64,000 bases of DNA from Telluria beijingensis (GCF_030770395.1 NZ_CP132480.1:1632890-1696889); one strand, 5' to 3'. Counted from the stretch's first letter, positions 17,985-30,067 are shown. A program made the numbers and translations. Notes: a model not told the origin generated them from the letters alone.

Positions 17985-19304
17985 ATGAAACCGATTCAAG
18001 TTGGCCTCCTGGGTATCGGCACCGTCGGTGCCGGCACCTTCAACGTCCTTCAACGCAACCAGGAAGACATCCGCCGCCGCGCCGGACGCGGCATCGAGAT
18101 TGCGATGATTGCCGCGCGCAATATCGAGCGCGCGCGCGACCTGACCGGCGGCGCGGTCGAGATCGTGGCCGACCCGTTTGCGGTGGTCGACAACCCGGAC
18201 ATCGACATCGTCGTCGAGCTGATCGGCGGCTACGAGCTGCCACGTGAACTCGTGCTGAAGGCGATCGCCAACGGCAAGCATGTGGTGACGGCCAACAAGG
18301 CGCTGCTGGCGCTGCACGGCAACGAAATCTTCGCGGCGGCCCAGGAAAAAGGCGTAATGGTGGCCTTCGAGGCGGCCGTGGCCGGCGGCGTGCCGATCAT
18401 CAAGGCGCTGCGCGAAGGCCTGACCGCCAACCGCATCGAATCGGTGGCCGGCATCATCAACGGCACCACCAACTTCATCCTCACCGAGATGCGCGAGAAG
18501 GGTTTGGATTTCGCTTCGGTCTTAAAACAGGCGCAGGAGCTGGGCTATGCCGAGGCCGACCCGACCTTCGACATCGAGGGCGTGGACGCCGCCCACAAGC
18601 TGACCATCATGTCGGCGATCGCCTTCGGCATCCCGGTGCAGTTCGACAAGGCGTATGTGGAAGGCATCAGCCAGTTGCAGGCGGCCGACATCCGCTACGC
18701 CGAACAGCTCGGCTACCGCATCAAGCTGCTGGGCATTACCCGCCGCACCCATACCGAGTCGGGCGAGGGCGTCGAGCTGCGCGTGCACCCGACCCTGATC
18801 CCGGCTTCGCGCCTGATCGCCAACGTCGAAGGCGCGATGAATGCGGTGTTGGTGCAGGCCGACGCGGTCGGCGCCACGCTGTACTACGGCAAGGGCGCCG
18901 GCTCGGAACCGACCGCATCGGCCGTGATCGCCGACCTGGTCGACGTGACCCGCCTGGCGACGGTGGACCCGTACAGCCGCGTGCCGCATCTGGCTTTCCA
19001 GCCGAACCAGATGACCGACGTCGCCATCATGCCGATGTCCGAAATCACCAGCAGCTACTACCTGCGCGTGCACGTGCAGGACAAGCTGGGCGTGATGGCC
19101 GACCTGACCCGCACGCTGGCCGATGCCGGCATCTCGATCGACGCCGTGATGCAGAAGGAGCCGGGCGACCAGGTCGATATCGACATCATCATGCTGACGC
19201 ACCAGACGCGCGAGAAGAACATCGACGCGGCGATCGCCCGGATCGAAAGCCTGCCGGCGGTGATCGGCAAGGTGACGCGGATTCGGCTGGAAGCGCTGGG
19301 CTGA
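17985..19304 (+). CDS. hom: Homoserine dehydrogenase
   Basis: The 439-residue enzyme reduces aspartate semialdehyde to homoserine for Thr/Met synthesis. It shows the NAD(P) motif GLLGIGTVGAGT, the catalytic core (TANKALLALHG; AGIINGTTNFILTEM; ADPTFDIEGVDAAHKLTIMS) and a C-terminal ACT domain (YYLRVHVQDKLGVMADLTRTLADAGISIDAVMQ) that normally gives threonine feedback control. Length is typical of monofunctional enzymes. Confidence 0.95.
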   Translation: MKPIQVGLLGIGTVGAGTFNVLQRNQEDIRRRAGRGIEIAMIAARNIERARDLTGGAVEIVADPFAVVDNPDIDIVVELIGGYELPRELVLKAIANGKHVVTANKALLALHGNEIFAAAQEKGVMVAFEAAVAGGVPIIKALREGLTANRIESVAGIINGTTNFILTEMREKGLDFASVLKQAQELGYAEADPTFDIEGVDAAHKLTIMSAIAFGIPVQFDKAYVEGISQLQAADIRYAEQLGYRIKLLGITRRTHTESGEGVELRVHPTLIPASRLIANVEGAMNAVLVQADAVGATLYYGKGAGSEPTASAVIADLVDVTRLATVDPYSRVPHLAFQPNQMTDVAIMPMSEITSSYYLRVHVQDKLGVMADLTRTLADAGISIDAVMQKEPGDQVDIDIIMLTHQTREKNIDAAIARIESLPAVIGKVTRIRLEALG

Positions 19305-19315
19305 GCCAGGCTGGG

Positions 19316-19657
19316 TTAGGTTCCCTCAACACCGCTATCGTACGCACGTCTTTCCCGCTCGTACGCACGTCGTTCCCGCTCGTACGCACGTCGTTCCCGC
19401 TCGTACGCACGTCGTTCCCGCGCAGGCGGGAACCCAAGTCTGGATGAGTAGTCACCACGTTTGATGTAGTGGCTGCGCATCGTGCCTTGGGTTCCCGCCT
19501 GCGCGGGAACGACGTTTTGCGGATAGTGGTGGATGGTTGGCGACTCATCGTCATCGTCGAGCAGGGCGGTGGTGAGGAGCAGCAGATCCTGCTCGATATG
19601 CTCGAACAGCGCATTGGCGACGCTGGCGTAGCTGATGTGGAAGTTGGCGGAAGTCAT
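19316..19657 (-). CDS. Small doubtful gene that runs into the REP repeats
   Basis: The first 47 residues (MTSANFHISYASVANALFE... then DDDDESPTIHHYPQ) look like a small helical acidic protein. From residue 48 the frame is repeat-derived: VVPAQAGTQ comes from the REP copy at 19486, and RERRAYE x3 comes from the 21-bp tandem array. A short original gene may have lost its stop through repeat insertion, or the whole frame may be non-coding. No strong ribosome binding site is visible. The rest of the 553-nt gap between hom and the next gene holds nothing else I can identify. Confidence 0.3.
   Translation of the reverse strand: MTSANFHISYASVANALFEHIEQDLLLLTTALLDDDDESPTIHHYPQNVVPAQAGTQGTMRSHYIKRGDYSSRLGFPPARERRAYERERRAYERERRAYERERRAYDSGVEGT
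19339..19421. repeat. Four tandem copies of a 21-bp unit
   Basis: The unit CGTACGCACGTCGTTCCCG plus CT repeats at 19339, 19360, 19381 and 19402. The first copy has one change (TCTTT for TCGTT) and the last runs into a complete REP-type repeat at 19409. The unit contains the left half of that REP, so the array looks like a slippage expansion of the REP edge. Confidence 0.85.
19409..19515. repeat. REPIN-like inverted pair of REP-type repeats
   Basis: One copy (19409-19439, ACGTCGTTCCCGCGCAGG... ending CCCAAGT) faces an inverted copy (19486-19515, CTTGGGTTCCCGCCTGCG... ending CGACGT) across 46 nt. This matches the layout at 3008-3125. No RAYT transposase is in the window. Confidence 0.8.
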
Positions 19658-19857
19658 CCGCGGATTCTACCCTCGCTGCATTGCACCAATGTGCCGGATC
19701 AAACCGGATTTGACCGGCTTCAATCGTCCGTCTCGTACTACCCGGCAAGACTTGCGGTATCACGTGCAAATACGCAACCATGAATGTGAGAAACAGCGTT
19801 TGTTCCGCTGTGCTCGCCGTTGTACATTACGCACACCACAACACTTGACCATCGAGC

Positions 19858-21747
19858 ATGAGCCAACCGAGCCAGTTCTCCCTGCTGACCCAGCGCCGTT
19901 TCGGCCCGTTCTTCTGGACCCAGTTCCTGGGCGCGTTCAACGACAACCTGTTCAAGACCGCGCTGCTGGTCGTCATGACCTATGACGCGATCAACTGGAC
20001 CACGCTCGATCCCTCATTGCTGAACAACCTGATCCCGGGCCTGTTCATCCTTCCCTACGTCGTGTTCTCGGCCACCTCGGGCCAGATCGCGGACAAATTC
20101 GACAAGGCCAAGCTGGCGCGGATCGTCAAGATCGCCGAGATCGCGATCATGCTGGTAGCCGGTATCGGCTGGATGACCCATACGCTGTGGCTGCTGATCG
20201 CGGCGGTGATCGGCATGGGCATGCATTCGACCCTGTTCGGGCCGGTCAAGTACGCCTACCTGCCGCAAAACCTGAAGCCCGACGAGCTGGTCGGCGGCAA
20301 TGGCGTGGTGGAGATGGGCACCTTCGTCGGCATCCTGCTGGGTGAAGTGGCCGGCGCGATCCTGGTCGGCTACAAGCCCAACGGCATCATGCTGGTGGCC
20401 GGCGCGACCTTGCTGTTCGCCGTGCTGGGCCTGGCCGCCGCCTGGCGCATCCCGCCATCCCCGGCCCCGGCGCCCGAACTGCGCATCAGCAAGAATTTCA
20501 TTGCCGAATCGTGGCGCAACCTGTCGTTCTCGCGCCAGAACCGTACCGTGTTCCTGTCGATGCTCGGCAATTCCTGGTTCTGGTTCTATGGCGCCTTGCT
20601 GCTGGCCCAGTTCCCGGTGTTCTCCAAAGATTACCTGATGGGCGACCACAGCGTGTTCGTGCTGTTGCTGACCGTATTCTCGCTCGGCATCGCTCTCGGC
20701 TCGCTGCTGTGCGAACGGCTGTCGGGCCACAAGGTCGAGATCGGCCTGGTGCCGTTCGGCTCGATCGGCCTGTCGGTGTTCGGCATCGACCTGTATTTCG
20801 CCAGCGAAGCGTTTATCGCCAGCACGGCGACGCTCGACTGGCTTGGCCTCTTGAGCCAACCGGGCGCCTGGCGCATCCTGGGCGACCTGGTGATGATCGG
20901 CGTGTTCGGCGGCTTCTACATCGTGCCGCTGTTCGCCCTGATCCAGACCCGCTGCGACCAGAAGCACGTCTCGCGCACCATCGCCGGCATGAACATCCTG
21001 AACGCGATCTTCATGGTCGCCTCGGCCGGCGTCGCGATCCTGCTGCTGGGGCAGGGCTTCAGCATCCCGCAACTGTTCCTGACCACGGCCCTGCTCAATG
21101 CGCTGGTGGCGGTCTACATCTTCTCGCTGGTGCCAGAATTCCTGATGCGCTTCCTGGCCTGGCTGCTGATCCATACCGTGTACCGGGTGCGTACGGTGGA
21201 CACGGCGCGCATCCCGACCGAGGGCGCGGCGGTGCTGGTCTGTAACCACGTCAGCTATGTCGATGCGATCGTGATCAATGCCGCTAGCCCGCGTCCGATC
21301 CGCTTCGTGATGGACCACCGCATCTTCAAGACACCGTTCCTGCGCTGGATCTTCCGCGCCGTGAACGCGATCCCGATCGCGCCGGCCAAGGAAGATCCGT
21401 GGACGATGGAAAAGGCTTTCGTGGACATCGCCCAGGCCCTGCATAACGGCGAGCTGGTGTGCATCTTCCCGGAAGGGCGGCTGACCTCGACCGGCGAGAT
21501 CAACGAGTTCCGCAGCGGTATTGCGAAGGTGGTCGAGCGCAGCAAGGTGCCGGTGATCCCGATGGCGCTGCGCGGCCTGTGGGGCAGCTGGTTTACGCGT
21601 GACAAGAGCAATCTGTTCGGACGCAGGATCGCGCGTGGCATGCGCTCGCAACTGTCGCTGGCGGTCGGGCCGCCGGTGGCGCCGGAGCAGGCGACGCCGG
21701 AGTACCTGCAGCAGCAGGTGACGGCGCTGCGTGGGGACTGGAAGTAA
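19858..21747 (+). CDS. MFS transporter fused to 1-acylglycerol-3-phosphate acyltransferase (LplT-PlsC type)
   Basis: The 629-residue protein has an N-terminal MFS half (~1-410; [26 protein letters not shown], with the LplT-like FNDN motif) and a C-terminal acyltransferase domain (~440-629). The latter has the HX4D site [11 protein letters not shown] and the substrate motif [12 protein letters not shown]. LplT flips lysophospholipid inward and Aas re-acylates it; here transport and PlsC-type acylation are fused, without the acyl-ACP synthetase part. It probably acts in inner-membrane phospholipid repair. Confidence 0.88.
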   Translation: MSQPSQFSLLTQRRFGPFFWTQFLGAFNDNLFKTALLVVMTYDAINWTTLDPSLLNNLIPGLFILPYVVFSATSGQIADKFDKAKLARIVKIAEIAIMLVAGIGWMTHTLWLLIAAVIGMGMHSTLFGPVKYAYLPQNLKPDELVGGNGVVEMGTFVGILLGEVAGAILVGYKPNGIMLVAGATLLFAVLGLAAAWRIPPSPAPAPELRISKNFIAESWRNLSFSRQNRTVFLSMLGNSWFWFYGALLLAQFPVFSKDYLMGDHSVFVLLLTVFSLGIALGSLLCERLSGHKVEIGLVPFGSIGLSVFGIDLYFASEAFIASTATLDWLGLLSQPGAWRILGDLVMIGVFGGFYIVPLFALIQTRCDQKHVSRTIAGMNILNAIFMVASAGVAILLLGQGFSIPQLFLTTALLNALVAVYIFSLVPEFLMRFLAWLLIHTVYRVRTVDTARIPTEGAAVLVCNHVSYVDAIVINAASPRPIRFVMDHRIFKTPFLRWIFRAVNAIPIAPAKEDPWTMEKAFVDIAQALHNGELVCIFPEGRLTSTGEINEFRSGIAKVVERSKVPVIPMALRGLWGSWFTRDKSNLFGRRIARGMRSQLSLAVGPPVAPEQATPEYLQQQVTALRGDWK

Positions 21748-21836
21748 GGGGCTTGACCGCGGTCCAGCGAAGATCTTGCCCAGTATGGCAAAAGCGCAAG
21801 TATTTTTCGCTGGCTCTGATATAATTGTTGGCTAGT

Positions 21837-21913
<77 letters not shown>

Positions 21914-21927
21914 AAAGAATCAACGAG

Positions 21928-21955
21928 AAGGCCAACTGCAGAGTTGGCCTTTTTG
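21928..21955 (+). terminator. Rho-independent terminator after tRNA-Pro
   Basis: AAGGCCAACT / AGTTGGCCTT form a 10-bp stem around GCAG, followed by a T-run (TTTTTGTTTT). Confidence 0.88.
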
Positions 21956-21972
21956 TTTTGTGAAAAATTACC

Positions 21973-22022
<50 letters not shown>

Positions 22023-22113
22023 ACAGTATTGCCATTTTCGACCGATACAGCACTTCGGTGCGTAAGTTGCATCAGCGAGCGGGGACATACGCACAAAACA
22101 CGCCAGGTTTCAG

Positions 22114-22224
22114 ATGGCAACATAGTAGTGTAACTTCTCTATATGGCAATAAAGTAGTCCATTGACTTGTCATGAAAATGGTACTAAAGTAGTGTATATC
22201 GATCATATACTACTTTAATGCCAT
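22114..22224 (+). promoter_or_regulatory. hipBA control region with four operator-like copies
   Basis: A ~16-bp element close to ATGGCANNAAAGTAGT occurs directly at 22114 (ATGGCAACATAGTAGT), 22143 (ATGGCAATAAAGTAGT) and 22178 (ATGGTACTAAAGTAGT). It occurs inverted at 22207-22224 (ATACTACTTTAATGCCAT), overlapping the hipB start codon. The last two copies face each other around GTATATCGATCATATAC, forming one large palindrome. TTGACT (22162) and TAAAGT (22185) with a 17-nt spacer form a plausible promoter whose -10 lies inside the third copy, which suits autorepression. Confidence 0.7.
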
Positions 22225-22540
22225 GAAAACTCATGACGAGGTTGCCAAAGTTTTACGCACTGCGATCGATCATCGCGGAGTATCACAAGCTCGACTTCGA
22301 GAAGAGGCAGCTATCTCGCAGCGCACCCTGACGAATGTCCTCAGTGGCACCGAAGACTTCAAGATGAGTACGCTTTTTAGCCTGGCCGACCGACTGGGAC
22401 TTGAAATGGTGCTGGTGCCAAAAAGCGTGGTGCAGGCTGTCTCTGCTGGTCCGGTATCGCAGCCAATGGTGAAGACGCGCGTTCAGAAAGCGCTCGAGCT
22501 TTCGATGGCACAAAAACCGCATGTAAATCGCAAGGGCTGA
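22223..22540 (+). CDS. hipB: XRE-family HipB-like antitoxin
   Basis: The 105-residue protein contains a helix-turn-helix (VSQARLREEAAISQRTLTNVLSGTEDFKMSTLFSLADRLG, residues ~20-60). HipB binds its own operators and neutralises HipA. The ATG overlaps the innermost operator copy and has no clear Shine-Dalgarno, so translation may depend on a short ~26-nt leader. hipA follows after 3 nt. Base composition is lower in GC than the flanking genes, suggesting acquisition. Confidence 0.85.
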   Translation: MKTHDEVAKVLRTAIDHRGVSQARLREEAAISQRTLTNVLSGTEDFKMSTLFSLADRLGLEMVLVPKSVVQAVSAGPVSQPMVKTRVQKALELSMAQKPHVNRKG

Positions 22541-22543
22541 TTC

Positions 22544-23977
22544 ATGATCATCAAGGCCTTGGGGATTTTCTTGGGCGAGCAACGCGTCGGCGTTCTATTT
22601 CAGTATCCGCTTGCTGACGCAGTGGTCAATCGGTTCGTGGCCGATGAAAAATTCATCGATCTGGTCTCGCCGCCGATCATGTCGATTTCCTTCCTCGCAG
22701 ACACGCCCGATGAGCAGGCCATCTTATGGCGTGATGTGAGGTCGGTTCCTTTCAATGGCCGGTTTTCGAATAAAAACCAATGGCTGCTGCCGCCCTTTTT
22801 CCAGAACCTTCTTCCCGAAGGTGTATTCCGTGATCACGTAGCAAGGCAACGTGGGTGTGAGCCGTCAGATCACTTCGAAATGCTTGCGGCATGTGGCAAG
22901 GACTTGCCAGGCAAGGTGTACGCCCTGCCTGTCGAACTTTCGCGTGATGACATGGCGCGCTATGTCACTCAAAATCAGGACTCTCTTGAAATGTCGGTAG
23001 TAGAAGAGCCGATGGAGGAAGGCGTTTCATTGTCCGGTGTCCAACCCAAGATCGCCGCTATCAAGCATGGCGATCGATATGTCGGACGTACAAAGGACGA
23101 TGGCTTGCACATCATCGCCAAGCTGCCAGTCGTCGGGCAGCCCATGCTCCCGGATCTTGAGCACTTATCGCTCCAGCTCGCGGCCGTGTCAGGGGTGAAT
23201 GTTTGTGAGGCCTACCTCGAGCCGCTGGTCAGGCTGGAGGCGGAACATGGCTACGATTTGGGCGATTCGGATCGCACCACCAATTTTTTGGCCGTCGTGC
23301 GCTATGACCGGTCGCCAGACGGACGAATCCATTGCGAGGATTTTGCGCAAATTCTGGGGGAGATGCCAGAGGATAAATACGGTGGCGCGATGCGCAAGAC
23401 GTCGCCACAGACATATTTGGGTATCGCGTCCGTTCTTCTGAGCCTGGAGTCCATCGGCGAACGGGGCGTGTACGAGCTTTTGCGAAGACTCGTTGTCAAT
23501 GAGATGCTTGGGAATCCAGACATGCACCTCAAAAATGTTGGACTTCGCTATCCGGATGGGGTCACGCCCGAGCTGCCGCCCGCTTATGACATCGTTGCAT
23601 ACTCGGCGTACCAGAACATTGCGGGACATGCCTTGCCGATCCTGCCTCCAGACCAAGTGCCGACACAAAAAAAGGTGGCTCAGCGGATGACACCCAACGG
23701 TCCAGTGCCCGCCAAGCAAGCGCTTTCTCCTGTCATGGTCAGGCAATTCTGCGGTGCACTTGGCATTCCGGAAAAGCCGGCGGCTAAAGCGGTCACGGAC
23801 TGCGTAAAAGCTGCTTACGAAAAGTGGCCAAAGATGATTGCAGAATCAACGATCACTGACCGGCAGAAGGAGCGCCTTCTCGCGCACTTTCATGGGCACC
23901 CAATGATTGCATCGCTATTGCTGCGAGAGCAGCGAGGGCTTCGTGCGGGCAGGGGCAGGGGGCAAGCATCGGAGTAG
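22544..23977 (+). CDS. hipA: HipA-family serine/threonine kinase toxin
   Basis: The 477-residue protein has an N-terminal HipA_N1 subdomain (FNGRFSNKNQWLLPPFFQNLLPEG, ~70-93). SLSGVQPKIA at 162-171 is the Gly-rich/autophosphorylation-loop region, and RYDRSPDGRIHCEDFAQILG covers 253-272. The catalytic loop NPDMHLKN at 324-331 has putative base Asp326 and Asn331; YDI with metal-binding Asp349 follows. HipA toxins phosphorylate aminoacyl-tRNA synthetases (GltX in E. coli) and cause dormancy. All key residues appear intact. The target here is unknown. Confidence 0.88.
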   Translation: MIIKALGIFLGEQRVGVLFQYPLADAVVNRFVADEKFIDLVSPPIMSISFLADTPDEQAILWRDVRSVPFNGRFSNKNQWLLPPFFQNLLPEGVFRDHVARQRGCEPSDHFEMLAACGKDLPGKVYALPVELSRDDMARYVTQNQDSLEMSVVEEPMEEGVSLSGVQPKIAAIKHGDRYVGRTKDDGLHIIAKLPVVGQPMLPDLEHLSLQLAAVSGVNVCEAYLEPLVRLEAEHGYDLGDSDRTTNFLAVVRYDRSPDGRIHCEDFAQILGEMPEDKYGGAMRKTSPQTYLGIASVLLSLESIGERGVYELLRRLVVNEMLGNPDMHLKNVGLRYPDGVTPELPPAYDIVAYSAYQNIAGHALPILPPDQVPTQKKVAQRMTPNGPVPAKQALSPVMVRQFCGALGIPEKPAAKAVTDCVKAAYEKWPKMIAESTITDRQKERLLAHFHGHPMIASLLLREQRGLRAGRGRGQASE

Positions 23978-24029
23978 CGCCTGCCCTCAAGCGGGTTCCT
24001 TCCATGTCGCGTCCTGGCCGGCCCCGCAG

Positions 24030-26858
<2,829 letters not shown>

Positions 26859-26942
26859 CGTCAGCTGGTCGGATAAGTAGCCGCAAACGATACGGCCTGC
26901 TTGCCGACCTGGCAACTGCAATGTTGCGAGGCAATACTGGAC

Positions 26943-28664
26943 TCAGGCCGCGCCAGCGTCTTCCCGTTGCTGCTGTTCGGCCAGATAGCGGTGGACCTGC
27001 GCCACGACCGCCGCGCCTTCGCCCGCTGCCGCGGCCACGCGCTTGGTCGAGGCGGCGCGCAGGTCGCCCACGGCGAACACGCCGGGGACGCTCGTTTCGA
27101 GGTCGCGTCCGCCGTGCTTTCCGCTGGCCTCGTAGCCGGTCAGCACGAAGCCCTTGCGGTCCAGTTCCACGCCGCACTCGAGCAGCCAGTCGCTGTTGGG
27201 ATCGGCGCCGATGAACAGGAACAGGTGGTGGGTGTCGAATACCACCGGTGGAGCGCCGCTGCGGCTGCGGCAGTGCACGCGCTCCAGGCCGGTATCGTCC
27301 CCCTCGAGCGCGGCCAGTTCGAGCCGGGTATGCAGCACGATGTTCGCGGTCGCGGCGATGCGCTCGATCAGGTAGCTCGACATGCTCGCCTCCAGGCCGT
27401 TGCTGCGCACCATCATGTGCACGGTTTTCGCGTGCGCTGCCAGGTAGACGGCGGCCTGGCCGGCCGAGTTGCCGCCGCCGACCAGCACCACGTCCTGGTG
27501 CCGGCATACCTTGGCCTCGACCGGAGAGGCCCAGTAATACACGCCGCGGCCCTCGAAGCGCGCCAGCTCGGCCAGGTCGGGCTTGCGGTAGCGCGCGCCG
27601 GCCGCCAGTACCACGCTGCGCGCCCGCGCGCAGCTGCCGTCGTCGAGTTCCACCCGCAGCGGCCGTTCGCGGCACAGCAGGCGCATGGCCGGCGCGGGAA
27701 TGGCGATCTCGGCCCCGAACTTGCTCGCCTGGACGAAAGCGCGGCTCACCAGGGCGTGGCCAGAGATGCCGGTGGGGAAACCGAAGAAATTCTCGATGCG
27801 TGCGCTGGCGCCGGCCTGGCCGCCGTAGGCGCGCTGTTCCAGCACCATCACCGACAGTCCCTCGGAGGCCGCGTACACCGCGGTGGCCAGGCCGGCCGGG
27901 CCGGCGCCGACCACCAGCACGTCGTACACCATGTCGCGCGCGATGCGCGGCAGGGTGCCCAGGAAGCGGCCCATTTCGAGCAGGCTCGGGTTCTTGATCA
28001 CGAAGCCGTCGGGCATGGCCACCAGCGGCCAGTCGTGCTCCTGGCGCCAGTGTTCGCGCACCAGCTCGGCCGCGTCGACGTCCGACGCCGGGTCGCGCCG
28101 GGTATACGGCTGGGCGTTGCGCGATAAAAAGCTCTCGAGTTCGAACAGGCGCGGGTGGCCGGGCGGCCCGATCAGGATCGGCCCGGTCGGCTGTTCGCCG
28201 ATCAGGCGCGCGCGGCGCAGCATGAAGGCGCGCATCACGCGCTCGCCCAGCACCGCCTCGGCCATCAGCAGCGCGCGCAGCGCTTCAGGATCGAGCACCA
28301 GGGCGTCCAGGCGGCCCACCGCCACGCCATCGACCAGCGGCGGCCGGCCGGAGAGCTGCGACACTTCGCCGGTGAACTGGCCGGGCTCGAACAGGTGCAC
28401 TTCGACGCGATGGCCGAGGGCATTGCTGCGGCTGCAGCGCAGCTGGCCGGACAGTACCACCACCATGCCGGGCGAATCGACCAGGGCCCGGAAGACGAAG
28501 TCGCCATCGTGCCAGCTGCGCTCGGTGGCGAAGCGGCGGATGCGTTTCAGGTCGTCCTCGCCCAGCACGGGGTACACCTGGTGGCCGCGGGTCTTGAGGT
28601 CGATCAGGTAGCGCGGATCGATCGTGGATGGTTCCAGGACGGGGTCTGGCGTGGTGTCGGTCAT
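26943..28664 (-). CDS. Cyclic-nucleotide-binding domain fused to a thioredoxin-reductase-like FAD/NAD(P) oxidoreductase
   Basis: Residues ~25-150 form a cNMP-binding beta-roll (FATERSWHDGDFVFRALVDSPGMVVVLSGQLRC... FEPGQFTGEVSQLSGRPPLVD). Residues ~155-230 are a glutaredoxin-like linker without a CxxC. The rest is a TrxB-like flavoprotein with FAD motif VYDVLVVGAGPAGLATAVYAA, NAD(P) motif DVVLVGGGNSAGQAAVYLA and VPGVFAVGDLR. The usual redox CxxC is missing: the segment reads YYWASPVEAKVC, with only one Cys. It may respond to a nucleotide or only carry an effector-like roll. The start could be 4 codons earlier. Confidence 0.82.
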   Translation of the reverse strand: MTDTTPDPVLEPSTIDPRYLIDLKTRGHQVYPVLGEDDLKRIRRFATERSWHDGDFVFRALVDSPGMVVVLSGQLRCSRSNALGHRVEVHLFEPGQFTGEVSQLSGRPPLVDGVAVGRLDALVLDPEALRALLMAEAVLGERVMRAFMLRRARLIGEQPTGPILIGPPGHPRLFELESFLSRNAQPYTRRDPASDVDAAELVREHWRQEHDWPLVAMPDGFVIKNPSLLEMGRFLGTLPRIARDMVYDVLVVGAGPAGLATAVYAASEGLSVMVLEQRAYGGQAGASARIENFFGFPTGISGHALVSRAFVQASKFGAEIAIPAPAMRLLCRERPLRVELDDGSCARARSVVLAAGARYRKPDLAELARFEGRGVYYWASPVEAKVCRHQDVVLVGGGNSAGQAAVYLAAHAKTVHMMVRSNGLEASMSSYLIERIAATANIVLHTRLELAALEGDDTGLERVHCRSRSGAPPVVFDTHHLFLFIGADPNSDWLLECGVELDRKGFVLTGYEASGKHGGRDLETSVPGVFAVGDLRAASTKRVAAAAGEGAAVVAQVHRYLAEQQQREDAGAA

Positions 28665-28773
28665 GGCGGCTCTCATGGGTCGCGGTGGAGGTCATTGGCG
28701 CTTGCATGGTAATGCAGGTCGGCCGCTTTGTGACCTATGCCCTAGGACGGGTGTTCCTGGCCATCCATTTCCT

Positions 28774-29793
28774 TTAGCGCTGGCGCTGCAGGCGCAGCAG
28801 CAGCCAGGCCGCCACCGTGGTAAAGGTCGCCACCAGGCCCAGCGCGATCCAGAAACCGTGGCCGTCGTCGGCCAGCGGAATGCCGCCCACGTTCATCCCG
28901 AGCAGGCCGGCGATCAGGTTGATCGGCAGGGCCATGACGGTCACGATCGTCAACAGGTACAGGCTGCGCGCATTGTCTTCGTTGACGCGGGCCGCGATTT
29001 CTTCCTGCAGCAACTTGATGCGCTCCTGGAGCGCTGCCAGGTCGCTCAGCACCACCGTGAATTCCTCGGTCGCCTGGCGCAGCTCTTGCCGGTCTTCGCC
29101 GTCGACCCAGGTCGGCGGACGTTGCAGCAGGCGGAACAGGGCTGCCGGCTCCGGCGCCAGCAGGCGCTGCAGGCGCACCAGCACCCGGCGCAGCGAACCC
29201 AGGTCTTCGCGCTGGCGCGTCAGGCGGCCGGCCAGCAGCCGGTCTTCGATGGTGTCGACCCGCGCCACCGCCTCGCGCACGATGTTCACCAGCACGTCGG
29301 CCTGGTCGCGCAGCAGGTGGATCAACAGTTCGCTCGAGGAGCGCAGCGGGGCGCCTTGCCGCACGTCCTGGCGCAGGCGTTCGATCGAGGCCAGGGGTTT
29401 CCGGCGCGCGCTGATGGCGACCTGGGGCGCGACGTGGACCCACAGGGTCGAGATCTCGGCGCTGTCAAGCGAAAAACCGTGCAGCACGTCGTTGACGACC
29501 GCGATCAGGGCATTGTCGGCCAATTCGATGCGGGTCGAGCGCGAACCCTGGTGCAGGGTTTCATAGAACTCGTCGGCCAGCGCGGCGTGGGTGCGCAGCC
29601 AGCGCTCGCTGGCGGTGTTCGACAGGTTGAAGTGCAGCCAGATGAATTGCCCGGGTTGCGGGTCGCGCATCCAGGCCAGGGCCTCGTGCACGCCGATCGG
29701 GGCGGCGCCGGCGTCGTGCCTGAACAGGAATCCCCATACCAGGCCCGAATCGTCGGAACCGTAATTGAAGCCGGGAGCCGCCATCTGCGTCAT
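28774..29793 (-). CDS. zntB: CorA-family zinc transporter, ZntB type
   Basis: The 339-residue protein has a long cytoplasmic helical domain and two C-terminal membrane segments (LYLLTIVTVMALPINLIAGLLGMNVGG and FWIALGLVATFTTVAAWLLLRLQ) linked by the GMN motif. ZntB members move Zn2+ or related cations as pentamers. The start at 29793 is supported by AGGAAGG; an ATG 122 codons upstream runs through non-coding DNA. Confidence 0.88.
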   Translation of the reverse strand: MTQMAAPGFNYGSDDSGLVWGFLFRHDAGAAPIGVHEALAWMRDPQPGQFIWLHFNLSNTASERWLRTHAALADEFYETLHQGSRSTRIELADNALIAVVNDVLHGFSLDSAEISTLWVHVAPQVAISARRKPLASIERLRQDVRQGAPLRSSSELLIHLLRDQADVLVNIVREAVARVDTIEDRLLAGRLTRQREDLGSLRRVLVRLQRLLAPEPAALFRLLQRPPTWVDGEDRQELRQATEEFTVVLSDLAALQERIKLLQEEIAARVNEDNARSLYLLTIVTVMALPINLIAGLLGMNVGGIPLADDGHGFWIALGLVATFTTVAAWLLLRLQRQR

Positions 29794-29966
29794 TGACCTT
29801 CCTGGGTGGATAAACGATAGGCAATTGTAGAGGGTTCCCGGCCGGCCATGTTGGGTACGGGCGATACCGGCGGTATGCGGTGCGATGTCATCAAGTTGAA
29901 ACCAATGGTCGCTAAGATTGCTCCTGTGTCTCTCCGCGTGATCCCTCAACCGGATACTGCGTTTTT

Positions 29967-29998
29967 CCGTCGGCTTCACGGTCGACGGATTTTTTTTA
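29967..29998 (+). terminator. Rho-independent terminator with no assigned upstream gene
   Basis: CCGTCG / CGACGG form a 6-bp stem with a 10-nt loop followed by T8. It lies on the plus strand in a gap whose only plus-strand gene starts downstream at 30068. It could end a short leader or small RNA; I see no convincing promoter. Confidence 0.65.
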
Positions 29999-30067
29999 TG
30001 TGCGCCGGCCCGGCGGGCAGGGCGCTGGACGATGGGCCATGGTTGATGGCTCGACGAAAGGATACAG

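Noticed and set aside
19339..19421. Tandem 21-bp repeats considered as a CRISPR array
   Set aside because: Units are directly adjacent with no spacers, and no cas genes are present.
20014..21651. A 545-codon minus-strand frame opposite the MFS-acyltransferase gene
   Set aside because: Antisense to a protein with clear MFS and HX4D acyltransferase motifs; its translation is His/Gln/Asp-rich with no domain.
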